Notes under the pieces: generated by a model
What the model was told of the DNA's origin: nothing
What the model saw: the letters and a program-made list of their open reading frames with translations, nothing else
Database searches by the model: none
Assembly (NCBI RefSeq): GCF_900215315.1
Contig: NZ_OBEB01000012.1
Span: forward strand, 1-39,858
Length of the DNA: 39,858 nucleotides
Reading direction: 5' to 3'
Source of the DNA: Arsukibacterium tuosuense
GTDB lineage: Bacteria; Pseudomonadota; Gammaproteobacteria; Enterobacterales; Alteromonadaceae
In this document: piece by piece, positions 19,647-35,049 of the stretch
How positions within the stretch are numbered: the first letter of the stretch is position 1
Layout of the letters: the number at the start of each line of letters is the position of its first letter
Translations under genes and position numbers: made by a program

Positions 19647-21749
19647 TTAGTTAGACTTACGTGCAGCGATAATCGCTTCAGTTACGTTGTTTGGTGCTTC
19701 CTGATAATTCAGAGGCTCCATTGAGTAAGAGGCGCGGCCCTGACTCAGTGAACGCATGTTGGTTGCATAACCAAACATTTCTGATAACGGAACATTTGCG
19801 TCAACGATTTTGATACCACCAGGGGCATCGTCCATACCGTGAATAATACCGCGACGACGATTTAAATCACCAACAATATCACCCATAAACTCTTCAGGCG
19901 TTACCACTTCAACTTTCATAATAGGCTCAAGTACTACTGGTTTCGCTTGCAGCGCACCTTTCTTAAAGCCCATTGAAGCAGCCACTTTAAATGCCATCTC
20001 GTTAGAGTCTACATCATGGTATGAACCATCAAAAACAGTCACTTTAACGTCGATAACCGGATAACCCGCCAATACGCCGTTTTTCATCTGTTCTTGTATA
20101 CCTTTGTCGATGGCAGGAATGTATTCCTTCGGAATAACACCACCCACTACCGCGTTGACGAACTCGTAACCTGCACCTTCTTCCTGCGGTTCGATTTTCA
20201 GCCAACAGTGACCAAACTGACCTCGACCACCAGACTGACGCACAAACTTACCTTCGACTTCGGTAGCCTGACGCAGCGTTTCACGATATGACACCTGTGG
20301 TTTACCCACGTTGGCTTCAACCTTGAATTCACGACGCATCCGGTCAACGATAATGTCTAAGTGTAATTCGCCCATACCTGAAATAATGGTCTGGCCGGTT
20401 TCTTCGTCAGTATGCACCCGGAAAGAAGGATCTTCTGCCGCCAGTTTACCCAGCGCGACACCCATTTTTTCCTGATCAGCCTTGGTTTTTGGTTCAACGG
20501 CTACCGAGATAACCGGATCAGGAAACTCCATACGCTCCAGAATAATAACGTTATCCTGATCACATAAGGTGTCGCCCGTCGTGGTATCTTTTAAGCCGAT
20601 TGCGGCGGCGATATCGCCGGCACGAACTTCTTTTATTTCTTCACGGGTATTGGCATGCATTTGCACCATCCGGCCAATACGCTCTTTCTTCTGTTTTACC
20701 GAGTTGTAAATAGCAGAACCTGTCTCTACTACACCAGAGTAAACCCTGAAAAAGGTCAGCGTACCAACGAACGGGTCAGTTGCGATTTTAAAAGCAAGGG
20801 CTGCAAAGGGTTCATCATCGCTTGAATGACGCTCACCTTCTGACTCATCTTCCAGAATACCTGTTATAGCCTTTACCTCTGTCGGCGAAGGCAGGTATTC
20901 AATAACCGCATCTAACATGGCTTGCACACCCTTATTTTTAAAGGCTGAGCCACATAATACCAATACCACTTCATTTCGTAATGTCAGTGCACGAAGGGCC
21001 GCTTTGATCTCTTGTTCAGAGAACTCGTCGCCTTCAAGGTAGCGCTCCATCAGCTCTTCACTGGCTTCAGCCGCAGCTTCAATCAGGTTCTGACGCCACT
21101 CTTTGCACAATGCCAACATGTCAGCGGGGATAGCTTCATAATTGAAGGTCATCCCCTGATCTTCCATGTTCCAGTTAATGGCTTTCATTTTGATAAGGTC
21201 AACCACACCGTTGAAGTCGTCTTCAGCGCCGATAGGCAACTGAATTGGCACAATGGTGCTATTCAGACGGGTCCGGGCCTGCTTAACTACCCGCAGGAAG
21301 TCAGCACCGGTCCGGTCCATCTTGTTGACGAAAATCATCCGAGGAACTTCGTACTTGTTTGCCTGACGCCATACAGTCTCAGTCTGAGGTTGCACCCCTG
21401 ACGAACCACACAGCACCACCACAGCACCATCCAACACCCGTAGCGACCGCTCAACCTCAATAGTGAAGTCAACGTGGCCAGGGGTATCGATAATATTAAT
21501 ACGATGCTGGTCAAACTGTGCCTGCATACCAACCCAGAATGTCGTCGTAGCAGCAGAGGTAATAGTAATTCCCCGCTCCTGCTCTTGCTCCATCCAGTCC
21601 ATGGTTGCTGCGCCATCATGTACTTCACCAATCTTATGAGAACGACCGGTGTAAAAAAGCACACGCTCAGTAGTCGTGGTTTTACCCGCGTCTACGTGGG
21701 CAACAATGCCAATGTTGCGGTAGCGTTCTATTGGGGTTGTACGTGCCAC
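19647..21749 (-). CDS. fusA: Elongation factor G, GTG start
   Basis: A 700-residue translocase GTPase. G1 (A17-HVDAGK-T24), [14 protein letters not shown] and the SYRETLR / [10 protein letters not shown] domain-IV region are present, and the C-terminal domain V ends in the usual [16 protein letters not shown] region and a basic tail. The start is a GTG (21747-21749) behind an AGAGGA site, giving [14 protein letters not shown]. It lies between rpsG and tufA. Its product catalyses translocation and, with RRF, ribosome recycling. Confidence 0.98.
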   Translation of the reverse strand: MARTTPIERYRNIGIVAHVDAGKTTTTERVLFYTGRSHKIGEVHDGAATMDWMEQEQERGITITSAATTTFWVGMQAQFDQHRINIIDTPGHVDFTIEVERSLRVLDGAVVVLCGSSGVQPQTETVWRQANKYEVPRMIFVNKMDRTGADFLRVVKQARTRLNSTIVPIQLPIGAEDDFNGVVDLIKMKAINWNMEDQGMTFNYEAIPADMLALCKEWRQNLIEAAAEASEELMERYLEGDEFSEQEIKAALRALTLRNEVVLVLCGSAFKNKGVQAMLDAVIEYLPSPTEVKAITGILEDESEGERHSSDDEPFAALAFKIATDPFVGTLTFFRVYSGVVETGSAIYNSVKQKKERIGRMVQMHANTREEIKEVRAGDIAAAIGLKDTTTGDTLCDQDNVIILERMEFPDPVISVAVEPKTKADQEKMGVALGKLAAEDPSFRVHTDEETGQTIISGMGELHLDIIVDRMRREFKVEANVGKPQVSYRETLRQATEVEGKFVRQSGGRGQFGHCWLKIEPQEEGAGYEFVNAVVGGVIPKEYIPAIDKGIQEQMKNGVLAGYPVIDVKVTVFDGSYHDVDSNEMAFKVAASMGFKKGALQAKPVVLEPIMKVEVVTPEEFMGDIVGDLNRRRGIIHGMDDAPGGIKIVDANVPLSEMFGYATNMRSLSQGRASYSMEPLNYQEAPNNVTEAIIAARKSN

Positions 21750-21776
21750 AATAGTGTCCTCTTCTTTAAACTCTGC

Positions 21777-22247
21777 TTACCAGCGGAAGTGAGCGAATGC
21801 TTTGTTCGCTTCGGCCATACGGTGCACGTCTTCACGCTTCTTAACCGCAGAACCTTTGTTTTCGATGGCATCCAGCATTTCACCAGCTAAACGCTGAGCC
21901 ATTGATTTTTCACCACGTTTACGGGCAGCTTCTACCAACCAACGCATAGCCAGAGCATTCCGCCGTACCTGACGAACTTCACATGGTACCTGATAGGTTG
22001 AACCACCTACCCGACGTGATTTAACTTCGACAGTTGGACGAATGTTATCTAAAGCAACTTCGAAAAGATCAATATGCTCTTTCTTCGATTTGGTAGCTGC
22101 AATTTCTAGGGCGCCGTATACAATTGATTCGGCTGTGGATTTTTTTCCGTCGACCATAACGACATTGACAAACTTGGCAAGTAATTCACTTCCGAACTTA
22201 GGATCTGGAAGGATTTTACGTTGACCTATGACGCGTCTTCTTGGCAT
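21777..22247 (-). CDS. rpsG: 30S ribosomal protein S7 (uS7)
   Basis: A 156-residue protein starting [28 protein letters not shown], with [26 protein letters not shown] as the conserved beta-hairpin that reaches the E site. S7 nucleates the 30S head. In E. coli it represses the str operon by binding the rpsL-rpsG intercistronic RNA; here that gap is 90 bases (22248-22337), long enough for a similar site, but I did not identify its fold. Confidence 0.97.
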   Translation of the reverse strand: MPRRRVIGQRKILPDPKFGSELLAKFVNVVMVDGKKSTAESIVYGALEIAATKSKKEHIDLFEVALDNIRPTVEVKSRRVGGSTYQVPCEVRQVRRNALAMRWLVEAARKRGEKSMAQRLAGEMLDAIENKGSAVKKREDVHRMAEANKAFAHFRW

Positions 22248-22337
22248 TCGTAACTCCGATTGCTTCAGGTGATTCCAAAACTTTTAATACATTGAAGAAA
22301 AAAAGTTGTTTAGTTTGGCCTTACTAACGGAGTACCG

Positions 22338-22809
<472 letters not shown>

Positions 22810-22817
22810 GTTACAAT

Positions 22818-22852
22818 GCAGTTTGCTGGCTTTTTATCCACCGGCAAACTGC
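22818..22852 (-). terminator. Stem-loop after rpoC
   Basis: A perfect nine-pair stem, GCAGTTTGC/GCAAACTGC (22818-22826 with 22844-22852), 11 bases beyond the rpoC stop codon. It has no T run after it, so it may be a leaky or factor-assisted terminator or an mRNA 3'-end stabiliser. Confidence 0.5.
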
Positions 22853-22863
22853 CTGCTCCTTTC

Positions 22864-27045
<4,182 letters not shown>

Positions 27046-27111
27046 CTTTGCTCTCCTGTAAGAGGTAAACCGGAATGGGGCAGCACACTACCCCGCCAAC
27101 TAACTGTCGGT

Positions 27112-30100
27112 TTATTCCTCTTCCAATTCGATATTGATACCGAGCGAACGGATTTCTTTCATCAGTACGTTGAAAGATTCTGGCATACCAGGCTCCATTC
27201 TGTGGTCGCCGTCAACGATGTTTTTATACATCTTGGTACGACCGTTGACGTCATCAGACTTAACAGTAAGCATTTCCTGCAGGGTATAAGCTGCACCATA
27301 AGCTTCTAACGCCCACACTTCCATCTCACCGAAACGCTGACCACCGAACTGTGCCTTACCACCCAGCGGCTGCTGAGTAACCAGACTGTAAGAACCGGTA
27401 GAACGCGCGTGCATCTTGTCGTCAACTAAGTGGTTCAGTTTCAGCATGTACATGTAGCCAACCGTAACCTTCCGCTCAAAGGTATTACCGGTACGACCAT
27501 CATATAAGGTGATCTGACCGCTGGTCGGTAAATCGCCAAGTGTTAATAACTCTTTGATTTCTGATTCTTTAGCACCATCAAACACCGGTGTTGCCACTGG
27601 CAGGCCCTTGCGCAGGTTCTGCGCCAGGCGACGCACTTCATCATCAGTGAAGCTGGCAACATCAACGTTCTGGCGTGATTCACCTAAGGCATATACTTTA
27701 ACCAGGAAGTCGCGGATTTCTGCGATCTCTTTCTGGTCTTTAATCATGCCGTCGATTTTGTCACCAATACCACGCGCCGCTAAGCCCAGGTGAGTTTCAA
27801 GAATCTGACCAATGTTCATCCGTGACGGAACACCTAACGGGTTCAGTACGATATCAACCGGCTGACCTTTTTCGTCGTATGGCATGTCTTCAACCGGCAC
27901 GATAGTTGAGATAACACCTTTGTTACCGTGACGACCCGCCATTTTATCACCTGGCTGGATCCGGCGTTTAACAGCCAGATACACTTTAACAATTTTCAGA
28001 ACACCAGGGGCTAAATCATCACCCTGGGTAATTTTACGGCGTTTTAATTCAAACTTCTTATCGTACTCAACCCGAATTTCTTCGTATTGGGCCGCTAACT
28101 GCTCTAAATCGTTTTGCTTGTCTTCATCGCTCAGGCTCTGATTAAACAACGCATCGCCTTTTAACGTATCCAGCTTGGCACGGTCTAAACCGCTTTGCTC
28201 CAGCAGGTTACGGGCCCGATCACTAATACCGGCTTCCAGGATCCGGAATTCTTCATTCAGGTCTTTCTTAGCCTGTTTGACTTCCATTTCCTCGATTTCG
28301 CGGGCGCGCTTATCTTTCTCAACGCCATCACGGGTAAATACCTGTACATCAATAACAGTACCGGTTACTGAGTTTGGTACCCGCAAAGAGGTGTCTTTTA
28401 CATCAGAGGCTTTTTCACCAAAGATAGCTCGTAACAACTTCTCTTCCGGCGTTAACTGGCTTTCACCTTTAGGTGTCACCTTACCTACCAGAATGTCACC
28501 ACCTTTAACTTCAGCACCGATATACACGATACCGGCTTCGTCCAGCTTGGAAAGCGCAGACTCACCGACGTTCGGGATATCACCGGTAATTTCTTCAGGA
28601 CCAAGCTTGGTATCACGAGCGATACAGCTTAATTCCTGAATATGAATAGTGGTTAAACGATCTTCCTGTACCAGACGCTCAGATAACAAAATCGAATCTT
28701 CGAAGTTGTAACCATTCCACGGCATAAATGCCACGCGCAGGTTCTGGCCCAACGCCAGTTCACCTAAATCGGTAGACGGGCCATCAGCTAATACATCACC
28801 ACGTTCGATTGGCTCGCCATGGTTAACGCAAGGACGCTGGTTAATACAGGTGTTCTGGTTAGAACGGGTGTATTTGGTCAGGTTGTAGATATCGATACCA
28901 GCTTCACCGGCGATCATTTCTTCTTCGTGCACCTTAATAACAATACGGCTGGCGTCGACATAATCAACGGTACCACCACGTTTCGCTACTACGGTTACGC
29001 CTGAATCTTTCGCTACCACGCGCTCAATACCAGTACCTACCAGCGGCTTATCAGCGCGTAAAGTAGGAACTGCCTGACGTTGCATGTTCGAACCCATCAG
29101 GGCCCGGTTAGCATCATCGTGTTCCAGGAACGGGATTAGCGCCGCCGCAACCGATACGATTTGCTGTGGTGCAACGTCCATATACTGGACTTCTGATGAC
29201 GGCATCAGGGTAAATTCGTTTTTGTAACGGCAAGGCACTAACTCTTCTGACAACCGATTTTCAGCAGTAAGTTCAGCGTTCGCCTGGGCGATAACAAAGT
29301 TACCTTCTTCAATCGCTGACAGGAAATCAACTTCGTCAGTTACAATACCGTTTTCAATCCGGCGGTACGGGGTTTCCAGGAAACCATATTCGTTAGTCTG
29401 AGCAAACATTGACAACGAGTTAATCAGACCGATATTCGGACCTTCCGGCGTTTCAATCGGGCATACCCGGCCATAGTGAGTCGGGTGTACGTCACGTACT
29501 TCAAAGCCTGCACGTTCACGAGTCAGACCGCCCGGGCCTAACGCCGAAATACGACGCTTGTGCGTCACTTCTGACAGCGGGTTATTCTGATCCATAAACT
29601 GTGACAGCTGGCTGGAACCGAAGAACTCTTTAACGGCAGCTGAAATAGGCTTAGCGTTAATCAGATCCTGTGGCATAACGGCATCTAAGTCGCCCAGTGA
29701 CAGACGTTCTTTAACAGCGCGTTCTACCCGGACTAAACCGACCCGGAATTGGTTCTCGGCCATTTCACCAACAGAACGAATCCGACGGTTACCTAAGTGG
29801 TCGATATCATCAACTTCACCGTTACCGTTACGAATGTCGATTAACACCTTCATTACTGCCAGGATGTCTTCTTTGCTCAGGACACCTGCGCCAATGTTTT
29901 CTTCAAAGCCAACCCGACGATTAAACTTCATCCGGCCAACGGTCGACAGGTCATACCGATCTTCTGAGAAGAATAAATTTTCAAACAGAGTTTCAGCGGC
30001 TTCACGCGTTGGTGGTTCACCCGGACGCATCATCCGGTAGATCTCTACCAGCGCTTCAATCCGGTTATTACTTGGGTCAATCCGAATAGTTTCTGAAACG

Positions 30101-31137
30101 TAAGAACCCTGATCCAAATCGTTGATGTACAGTGTCTCAAAACTTTCGTAACCGGCTTTTGTCAGCTTGGCTAACATATCCAGAGTTAATTCAGCATTGG
30201 CTTCTGCAACAATTTCACCACTGCTGGTGTCAACGTAGTTTTTAGCCAGTACCCGGCCAACTACATATTCATGTGGCACTTCCATCATGGTCAGACCGGT
30301 TTTTTCCAGCTGACGCACATGACGGGCAGTGATCCGACGGCCTTGCTCGACAATCACTTCGCCATCGTTATCTTTAATATCAAAACCGGCTGTTTCACCG
30401 CGTAAACGGTTGGCAACCACTTCCATCAACAACTTGCCTTCTTTCACTTCAAACTTGGTGTTCTCAAAGAAGGTAGCCAGAATTTCTTCTGTGCTGAACT
30501 CCAGCGCCCGCAATAAAATAGTTGCCGGTAATTTACGGCGGCGGTCGATCCGGACAAACAGATTATCTTTGGCATCAAATTCAAAGTCTAACCATGAACC
30601 ACGGTAAGGAATAACGCGGGCGTTATATAATACTTTGCCAGAAGAGTGCGTTTTACCACGGTCGTGGTCAAAGAAGACACCTGGGCTGCGATGCAGCTGA
30701 GAAACGATAACCCGCTCAGTACCATTAATTACAAAGGTACCATTTTCAGTCATTAGCGGGATTTCACCCATGTAAACTTCTTGTTCACGGATATCTTTAA
30801 TCGTGCCTGGTGCTTCTTTATCAAATAACACCATCCGCAGCTTCACACGCAATGGCGCAGAATAGGTAACGCCACGGATTTGACATTCTTTTACATCAAA
30901 AACAGGTTCCCCAATGCGGTAGCTGACATACTGCAATTCCGCGCTGCCTGAATAGCTTTTGATTGGAAATACAGAGCGGAACGCGGCTTCTAAACCGTAT
31001 TCACCTTCCGGATCTGGCTCGATAAATTTGCTGAAAGACTCAATTTGAATCGATAGCAGGTATGGCACATCCAGTACTTCCGGACGTTTGCCGAAGTCCT
31101 TACGGATACGTTTCTTCTCAGAATAAGAGTAAGTCAT
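27112..31137 (-). CDS. rpoB: RNA polymerase beta subunit
   Basis: A 1341-residue subunit, one less than in E. coli. The rifampicin pocket ([20 protein letters not shown], then [10 protein letters not shown]) is entirely wild type at the Ser, Gln, Asp, His, Arg and Ser hotspots, so rifampicin sensitivity is predicted. The conserved [24 protein letters not shown] and C-terminal [36 protein letters not shown] stretches are present. It is preceded by a 177-base spacer with an attenuator hairpin, so its level relative to rplL is probably set there. Confidence 0.98.
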   Translation of the reverse strand: MTYSYSEKKRIRKDFGKRPEVLDVPYLLSIQIESFSKFIEPDPEGEYGLEAAFRSVFPIKSYSGSAELQYVSYRIGEPVFDVKECQIRGVTYSAPLRVKLRMVLFDKEAPGTIKDIREQEVYMGEIPLMTENGTFVINGTERVIVSQLHRSPGVFFDHDRGKTHSSGKVLYNARVIPYRGSWLDFEFDAKDNLFVRIDRRRKLPATILLRALEFSTEEILATFFENTKFEVKEGKLLMEVVANRLRGETAGFDIKDNDGEVIVEQGRRITARHVRQLEKTGLTMMEVPHEYVVGRVLAKNYVDTSSGEIVAEANAELTLDMLAKLTKAGYESFETLYINDLDQGSYVSETIRIDPSNNRIEALVEIYRMMRPGEPPTREAAETLFENLFFSEDRYDLSTVGRMKFNRRVGFEENIGAGVLSKEDILAVMKVLIDIRNGNGEVDDIDHLGNRRIRSVGEMAENQFRVGLVRVERAVKERLSLGDLDAVMPQDLINAKPISAAVKEFFGSSQLSQFMDQNNPLSEVTHKRRISALGPGGLTRERAGFEVRDVHPTHYGRVCPIETPEGPNIGLINSLSMFAQTNEYGFLETPYRRIENGIVTDEVDFLSAIEEGNFVIAQANAELTAENRLSEELVPCRYKNEFTLMPSSEVQYMDVAPQQIVSVAAALIPFLEHDDANRALMGSNMQRQAVPTLRADKPLVGTGIERVVAKDSGVTVVAKRGGTVDYVDASRIVIKVHEEEMIAGEAGIDIYNLTKYTRSNQNTCINQRPCVNHGEPIERGDVLADGPSTDLGELALGQNLRVAFMPWNGYNFEDSILLSERLVQEDRLTTIHIQELSCIARDTKLGPEEITGDIPNVGESALSKLDEAGIVYIGAEVKGGDILVGKVTPKGESQLTPEEKLLRAIFGEKASDVKDTSLRVPNSVTGTVIDVQVFTRDGVEKDKRAREIEEMEVKQAKKDLNEEFRILEAGISDRARNLLEQSGLDRAKLDTLKGDALFNQSLSDEDKQNDLEQLAAQYEEIRVEYDKKFELKRRKITQGDDLAPGVLKIVKVYLAVKRRIQPGDKMAGRHGNKGVISTIVPVEDMPYDEKGQPVDIVLNPLGVPSRMNIGQILETHLGLAARGIGDKIDGMIKDQKEIAEIRDFLVKVYALGESRQNVDVASFTDDEVRRLAQNLRKGLPVATPVFDGAKESEIKELLTLGDLPTSGQITLYDGRTGNTFERKVTVGYMYMLKLNHLVDDKMHARSTGSYSLVTQQPLGGKAQFGGQRFGEMEVWALEAYGAAYTLQEMLTVKSDDVNGRTKMYKNIVDGDHRMEPGMPESFNVLMKEIRSLGINIELEEE

Positions 31138-31244
31138 GGGGTTCCTCAGCTTGCTGATTTTTTTCCCAACTACCGAATTACCGGTAATTTATTGCTACCA
31201 GACATGGTAACAGCAGGGGTGGGGAAATCATTGTCCCACAGCGC

Positions 31245-31275
31245 AAAAAGGCCGGTGATTAATTCATCACCAGCC
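31245..31275 (-). terminator. rplL-rpoB attenuator
   Basis: GGCTGGTGAT/ATCACCGGCC makes a ten-pair stem (one wobble) with loop GAATTA (31250-31275), followed on the minus strand by TTTTT. E. coli has a partial terminator in the same place that lets only part of the transcripts reach rpoBC; this one should work alike. Confidence 0.85.
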
Positions 31276-31314
31276 CAGCCCGAATTTCAGGCAGTTAACC
31301 CGGTTTTGACCGGA

Positions 31315-31680
31315 TTATTTAACTTCAACAGATGCACCAGCTTCTTCAAGATCTTTCTTAAGAGCAGCTGCTTCATCTTTAGAAACGCCTTCCTTGATGG
31401 CAGCTGGAGCTGACTCAACCAGGTCTTTCGCTTCTTTCAGGCCTAAGCCGGTAGCACCACGTACTGCTTTGATAACAGATACTTTGTTAGGGCCAACAGC
31501 AGCCAGAACTACGTTGAATTCTGTTTGTTCTTCAGCGGCAGCAGCCGGGCCAGCAGCAACAGCTACAGCGGCAGAGGCAGATACACCGAACTTTTCTTCC
31601 ATTGCAGATACTAATTCAACTACATCCATTACAGACATTGCTGCGATAGCATCTAAGATTTGATCTTTAGTCACTGACAT
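31315..31680 (-). CDS. rplL: 50S ribosomal protein L7/L12 (bL12)
   Basis: A 121-residue acidic protein. It has an N-terminal dimerisation domain ([34 protein letters not shown]), an alanine-rich hinge ([15 protein letters not shown], about 37-51) and the C-terminal factor-binding domain with [21 protein letters not shown]. Multiple dimers sit on L10 and recruit EF-Tu and EF-G. The gap to rplJ is 66 bases. Confidence 0.98.
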   Translation of the reverse strand: MSVTKDQILDAIAAMSVMDVVELVSAMEEKFGVSASAAVAVAAGPAAAAEEQTEFNVVLAAVGPNKVSVIKAVRGATGLGLKEAKDLVESAPAAIKEGVSKDEAAALKKDLEEAGASVEVK

Positions 31681-31746
31681 TGCTCAGATTCCTAAATTAG
31701 GGGACGGATCCCGAATTAAATTCCACTCATCAAACAACACGCAAAA

Positions 31747-32241
31747 TTACGCGGCTTGATCCTGTTTTTGGTCGCGAACCGCGGCAATTGTACGTACAAG
31801 TTTGCCGGCTGCTGCTTCTTTCATAGTGCTCATTAAGCGTGCAATAGCTTCGTCGTATGTTGGTAACGATGCTAAAACATCAATGCTTACTGTTTCGCCA
31901 TTAAAAGCGGCACTTTTCAACTCGAACTGTTTGTTATCTTTAGCGAAATCTTTAAAGATCCGCGCTGCAGCACCTGGGTGCTCTTTAGAGAACGCAATCA
32001 GTGTCGGGCCTACGAATGCATCTTTCAGACACTCGAACTCGGTGCCATCTACTGCACGGCGAACTAAGGTGTTACGGACCACTTTCATCCAAACACCCGC
32101 ATCACGAGCTTGCTTACGCAAGGCAGTGATGTTGCCAACAGTGACACCACGAGCATCTGCGACTACCGCAGATAAAGCACCTTTGGCAGCTTCCTGGACT
32201 TCAGCAACAATTGCTTTTTTGTCATCAAGCTTTATAGCCAT
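31747..32241 (-). CDS. rplJ: 50S ribosomal protein L10 (uL10)
   Basis: A 164-residue protein with [35 protein letters not shown] at the N-terminus (rRNA-binding domain) and a C-terminal helix ([33 protein letters not shown]) that carries the L7/L12 dimers. L10 with L12 represses its own operon by binding the leader RNA. A matching leader of about 240 bases precedes this gene. Confidence 0.97.
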   Translation of the reverse strand: MAIKLDDKKAIVAEVQEAAKGALSAVVADARGVTVGNITALRKQARDAGVWMKVVRNTLVRRAVDGTEFECLKDAFVGPTLIAFSKEHPGAAARIFKDFAKDNKQFELKSAAFNGETVSIDVLASLPTYDEAIARLMSTMKEAAAGKLVRTIAAVRDQKQDQAA

Positions 32242-32261
32242 TGGCTCTTAACTCCTGGTTC

Positions 32262-32490
32262 ATCCGGATAAGATAATCCGGTTGCCTACACATCGCCTCT
32301 GGTTACCCGAAGGCGCGCGATTTACGGTGAGACCAGATTGAATTTAATTCGTTCTGGGGCCTGCACCGTCTGCGTAGGTTGTTATTTTAAGCAATGCGGC
32401 TTGCGCTTTATTGCACCTACGGTCTTGGACGGAAGCGCTGATTTGCGGTTTTAACGCGCTAAATCAACACTTCTACCCGAATTTTTTGAG
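32262..32490 (-). promoter_or_regulatory. L10 leader RNA (autoregulatory)
   Basis: The transcript from the promoter at 32497-32525 to rplJ is highly structured. CGTAGGT pairs with ACCTACG around an inner GCAAT/ATTGC stem (32368-32423), as in the L10-L12 binding leader of gammaproteobacteria. A second hairpin, CCGGAT/ATCCGG (32264-32281), stands just before the AGGAGTT ribosome-binding site. The identification rests on location and the paired core. Confidence 0.75.
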
Positions 32491-32496
32491 GGCGGG

Positions 32497-32525
32497 ATTA
32501 TAGAACAATACCGCCCTGCTGTAAA
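32497..32525 (-). promoter_or_regulatory. rplJL-rpoBC (L10) promoter
   Basis: TTTACA (32520-32525), 17 bp, perfect TATAAT (32497-32502). The -35 lies ten bases before the -10-flanking inverted repeat GGGCGG/CCGCCC (32490-32495, 32511-32516). It starts just past the rplA stop codon, where the E. coli L10 promoter lies. Confidence 0.88.
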
Positions 32526-32533
32526 GCTAAGCC

Positions 32534-33235
32534 TTAAACCACTGCACTCAGAGAAGCTTGGTTTAAAGTCATGCCGGCACCGTGAGTAGATGAAATGGTC
32601 ACTTTCTTAATGAAAATACCTTTCGCTACTGAAGGCTTGGCACGCTTTAATGCAACTAATAAGGCTTCTAAGTTTTCTTTTAACTTGTCAGCATCAAAGT
32701 CGATTTTACCGATAGTGGAATGGATAATACCATTCTTATCATTACGGTAACGAACCTGACCCGCTTTAGCATTCTTAACAGCATCAGCTACGTTAGGCGT
32801 AACAGTACCTGTTTTAGGGTTAGGCATTAAGCCACGTGGGCCTAAAATCTGACCTAGCATACCAACAACACGCATGGCATCCGGAGAAGCGATAACAACG
32901 TCAAAGTTCATTACGCCTTTCTTAACCTGTTCGGCTAAGTCTTCCATACCAACGATGTCAGCACCGGCAGCTTTAGCCGCTTCAGCATTTGCACCCTGGG
33001 TAAATACAGCAACACGTACAGTGCGGCCAGTACCGTGTGGCAGTACTGTTGCACCACGCACGTTCTGGTCTGACTTACGAGCATCGATGCCCAGGTTTAC
33101 TGCAACGTCAACGCTCTCAACGAACTTGCCGGCAGTTAATTCTTTTAACAAAGCAACAGCTTCGTTGATGTCGTATTCGCGAGTTACATCTACTTTAGAG
33201 CGGATTAACTTAGCGCGTTTTGTTAATTTAGCCAT
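32534..33235 (-). CDS. rplA: 50S ribosomal protein L1 (uL1)
   Basis: A 233-residue protein of two domains, starting [16 protein letters not shown] and carrying the signature [20 protein letters not shown] at about residues 130-149. L1 forms the mobile stalk at the E site. In E. coli it represses the rplKA operon through the rplK leader. It starts three bases after the rplK stop codon, so translation is likely coupled. Confidence 0.98.
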   Translation of the reverse strand: MAKLTKRAKLIRSKVDVTREYDINEAVALLKELTAGKFVESVDVAVNLGIDARKSDQNVRGATVLPHGTGRTVRVAVFTQGANAEAAKAAGADIVGMEDLAEQVKKGVMNFDVVIASPDAMRVVGMLGQILGPRGLMPNPKTGTVTPNVADAVKNAKAGQVRYRNDKNGIIHSTIGKIDFDADKLKENLEALLVALKRAKPSVAKGIFIKKVTISSTHGAGMTLNQASLSAVV

Positions 33236-33238
33236 CGA

Positions 33239-33667
33239 TTAGCCCTCCACCACTAAGCCCATTGAACGAGCAGTACCTTCAATGGTACGCACCGCAGCAG
33301 CATGATCTGCAGCTGTTAAATCAGGTTGTTTGATCTTAACGATCTCATCAATCTGCGCAGCTGTAACCTTGCCAACTTTCTGGGTATTCGGACGACCAGA
33401 ACCGCTTTTCAGTGCCGCTGCTTTTAACAGCAGGAACGACGCTGGCGGGGTACGGGTTTCGAATGTGAAAGAACGATCGCTGTAGACAGTAATAACTACT
33501 GGGATCGGCATACCTTTATCAAGGCTTTCAGTACGGGCGTTAAAGCCTTTACAGAATTCCATGATATTTACGCCGTGCTGACCCAATGCCGGACCAACTG
33601 GCGGCGAAGGGTTTGCCATACCTGCTTTTACCTGCAGCTTAATAAGTGCTGTGACTTTCTTTGCCAT
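33239..33667 (-). CDS. rplK: 50S ribosomal protein L11 (uL11)
   Basis: A 142-residue protein starting [39 protein letters not shown], whose N-terminal domain contacts thiostrepton and the stalk base. [21 protein letters not shown] in the C-terminal domain binds 23S rRNA helix 43/44. It is first in the L11 operon, behind a promoter that overlaps the nusG terminator. Confidence 0.98.
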   Translation of the reverse strand: MAKKVTALIKLQVKAGMANPSPPVGPALGQHGVNIMEFCKGFNARTESLDKGMPIPVVITVYSDRSFTFETRTPPASFLLLKAAALKSGSGRPNTQKVGKVTAAQIDEIVKIKQPDLTAADHAAAVRTIEGTARSMGLVVEG

Positions 33668-33738
33668 GTTTCACCTCTGTTATAGGGTCGTAGCCTTGTA
33701 AATGCGAGGACACTTACTCAAACGGCTCCCCTGACGAT

Positions 33739-33772
33739 AAAAAGGGCGCAGATTATATTTTAATCAGCGCCC
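33739..33772 (-). terminator. nusG terminator overlapping the rplK promoter
   Basis: GGGCGC-T-GATTA / TAATC-T-GCGCCC (33744-33772) forms an 11-pair stem with one T:T mismatch and loop AAATA, followed on the minus strand by TTTTT (33739-33743). It ends the secE-nusG transcript. The loop and 3' arm contain the TATAAT of the next promoter. Confidence 0.88.
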
Positions 33773-33780
33773 CGTTACAA
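33752..33780 (-). promoter_or_regulatory. rplKA (L11) promoter
   Basis: TTGTAA (33775-33780), 17 bp, perfect TATAAT (33752-33757). The -10 lies inside the nusG terminator hairpin. The transcript would start within the terminator's T tract, giving an rplK leader of about 80 bases. Confidence 0.88.
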
Positions 33781-33788
33781 CCAATAAA

Positions 33789-34328
33789 TCAGGCTTTCTC
33801 AACCTGACCAAATTCCAGTTCCACCGGGGTGGCCCGGCCGAAAATTAATACGGAGACTTTTACGCGGCTTTTTTCGTAATCGACTTCTTCAACTACGCCA
33901 TTAAAGTCTGCAAATGGACCTTCAGTAACCCGCACTACTTCACCCGCTTCAAACAAGGTTTTTGGCTTCGGCTTATCTGCATTATCCTGCAGACGATTGA
34001 GGATGGTCATGGCTTCTTTCTCAGAAATAGGCGCAGGACGATCTGAGGTACCACCAATAAAACCGAGGACCCGCGGCACACTCTTTACCAAGTGCCACGC
34101 TTCTTCACACATTTCCATTTGTACCAATACATAACCAGGGAAGAACTTGCGCTCAGACTTACGCTTCTGGCCAGCACGCATTTCAATAACTTCTTCGGTA
34201 GGTACTAATACTTCACCGAACTTTTCTTCCATCTCGTTAAGTTTGATATATTCACGCAGCGATGTGGCAACCCGTTGCTCAAATCCTGAAAACGCTTGTA
34301 CGACATACCAACGCATTTTTGCAGCCAT
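33789..34328 (-). CDS. nusG: Transcription termination/antitermination factor NusG
   Basis: A 179-residue protein with the NGN domain ([45 protein letters not shown]) that rides on RNA polymerase and a C-terminal KOW domain ([43 protein letters not shown]) that binds Rho or S10. It begins three bases after secE, so the two are coupled. Confidence 0.98.
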   Translation of the reverse strand: MAAKMRWYVVQAFSGFEQRVATSLREYIKLNEMEEKFGEVLVPTEEVIEMRAGQKRKSERKFFPGYVLVQMEMCEEAWHLVKSVPRVLGFIGGTSDRPAPISEKEAMTILNRLQDNADKPKPKTLFEAGEVVRVTEGPFADFNGVVEEVDYEKSRVKVSVLIFGRATPVELEFGQVEKA

Positions 34329-34331
34329 GCT

Positions 34332-34706
34332 TTAGATCCCCAATCCGGTAAAGAAAGAAACAACCCGTAATAAAATAGCATCCAGGCCCCATAATAATAA
34401 GCCCATAATAATAGTGGCTATTATTACTACCAGCGTAGTTTGCATTGTTTCCTGGCGGGTAGGCCAAACAACCTTACGGATTTCAGAACGAGACTCTTTA
34501 GCGAAATTAATAAAAGTACGGCCTTTATGGGTTTGACCAGCAACTACGCCAGCAATAATCACCAGCACAACAATTGCTATAGCACGTTCTAATGCACCTA
34601 GTTCGAAAATATAGTTACCCACAACTGCTAATGACAGAATGACAAAAACTAATAACCATTTAACCAGATCAAGCCCGTTTTTTGGATTTTCGCTCGCAAC
34701 GCTCAT
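34332..34706 (-). CDS. secE: Preprotein translocase subunit SecE
   Basis: A 124-residue inner-membrane protein with three hydrophobic segments (about 15-35, 40-58 and 91-116), the long gammaproteobacterial form. The amphipathic stretch KESRSEIRKVVWPTRQETMQTT before the last segment is the conserved essential region that clamps SecY. It sits between tRNA-Trp and nusG and shares their promoter. Confidence 0.97.
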   Translation of the reverse strand: MSVASENPKNGLDLVKWLLVFVILSLAVVGNYIFELGALERAIAIVVLVIIAGVVAGQTHKGRTFINFAKESRSEIRKVVWPTRQETMQTTLVVIIATIIMGLLLWGLDAILLRVVSFFTGLGI

Positions 34707-34791
34707 GCTCTAACTCACTTCAATTTGGCGTGTATCATGCCAGTCGTTATAAACTATCAGGCATAGCCACTATCAGCTTCTACCTTAAATT

Positions 34792-34868
34792 TGGCAGGGG
34801 CAGAGGGATTCGAACCCCCAACCATCGGTTTTGGAGACCGCTGTTCTACCAATTGGAACTATGCCCCT
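34792..34868 (-). tRNA. tRNA-Trp (CCA anticodon)
   Basis: A 77-base cloverleaf with an encoded CCA end. The acceptor AGGGGCA pairs with TGCCCCT, the D stem is GTTC/GAAC, and the anticodon loop CTCCAAA gives CCA. The T loop is GGTTCGAAT. It lies between tufB and secE, an arrangement I associate with marine gammaproteobacteria and not E. coli. Confidence 0.96.
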
Positions 34869-34878
34869 TCAATCTTTT

Positions 34879-34905
34879 AAATGGCTGTTTGTTACCCAGC
34901 CATTA
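34879..34905 (-). other. Leader hairpin before tRNA-Trp
   Basis: AATGGCTG/CAGCCATT forms an eight-pair stem between the promoter and the tRNA 5' end. It may help 5' processing of the tRNA-secE transcript. No T run follows, so it is not a normal terminator. Confidence 0.5.
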
Positions 34906-34916
34906 AATAGCCGCTC

Positions 34917-34944
34917 ATTATACTGTCTCAGCTAACTAAAACAA
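34917..34944 (-). promoter_or_regulatory. trpT-secE-nusG promoter
   Basis: TTGTTT (34939-34944), 16 bp, perfect TATAAT (34917-34922), followed by a GAGCGGC discriminator. It is placed between the tufB terminator and tRNA-Trp. Confidence 0.85.
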
Positions 34945-34996
34945 GCGTACTGTGCCTGTCGTGTTAAGTTTTGGGCTATTTTAATTGCCCGAAATA

Positions 34997-35028
34997 AAAA
35001 AAGGCTCCACAGGGGAGCCTTCTTTACA
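34997..35028 (-). terminator. tufB terminator
   Basis: Identical to the tufA terminator: GGCTCC/GGAGCC hairpin (35003-35008 with 35014-35019) and then a T run on the minus strand. It is part of the duplicated tuf block. Confidence 0.9.
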
Positions 35029-35049
35029 TCACTGCTTATTAAAAATTAA

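Noticed and set aside
33668..33738. L1-binding site in the rplK leader
   Set aside because: The leader has a CAGGGGAGCC stretch and short pairing segments, but I could not fit them confidently to the L1 recognition structure.
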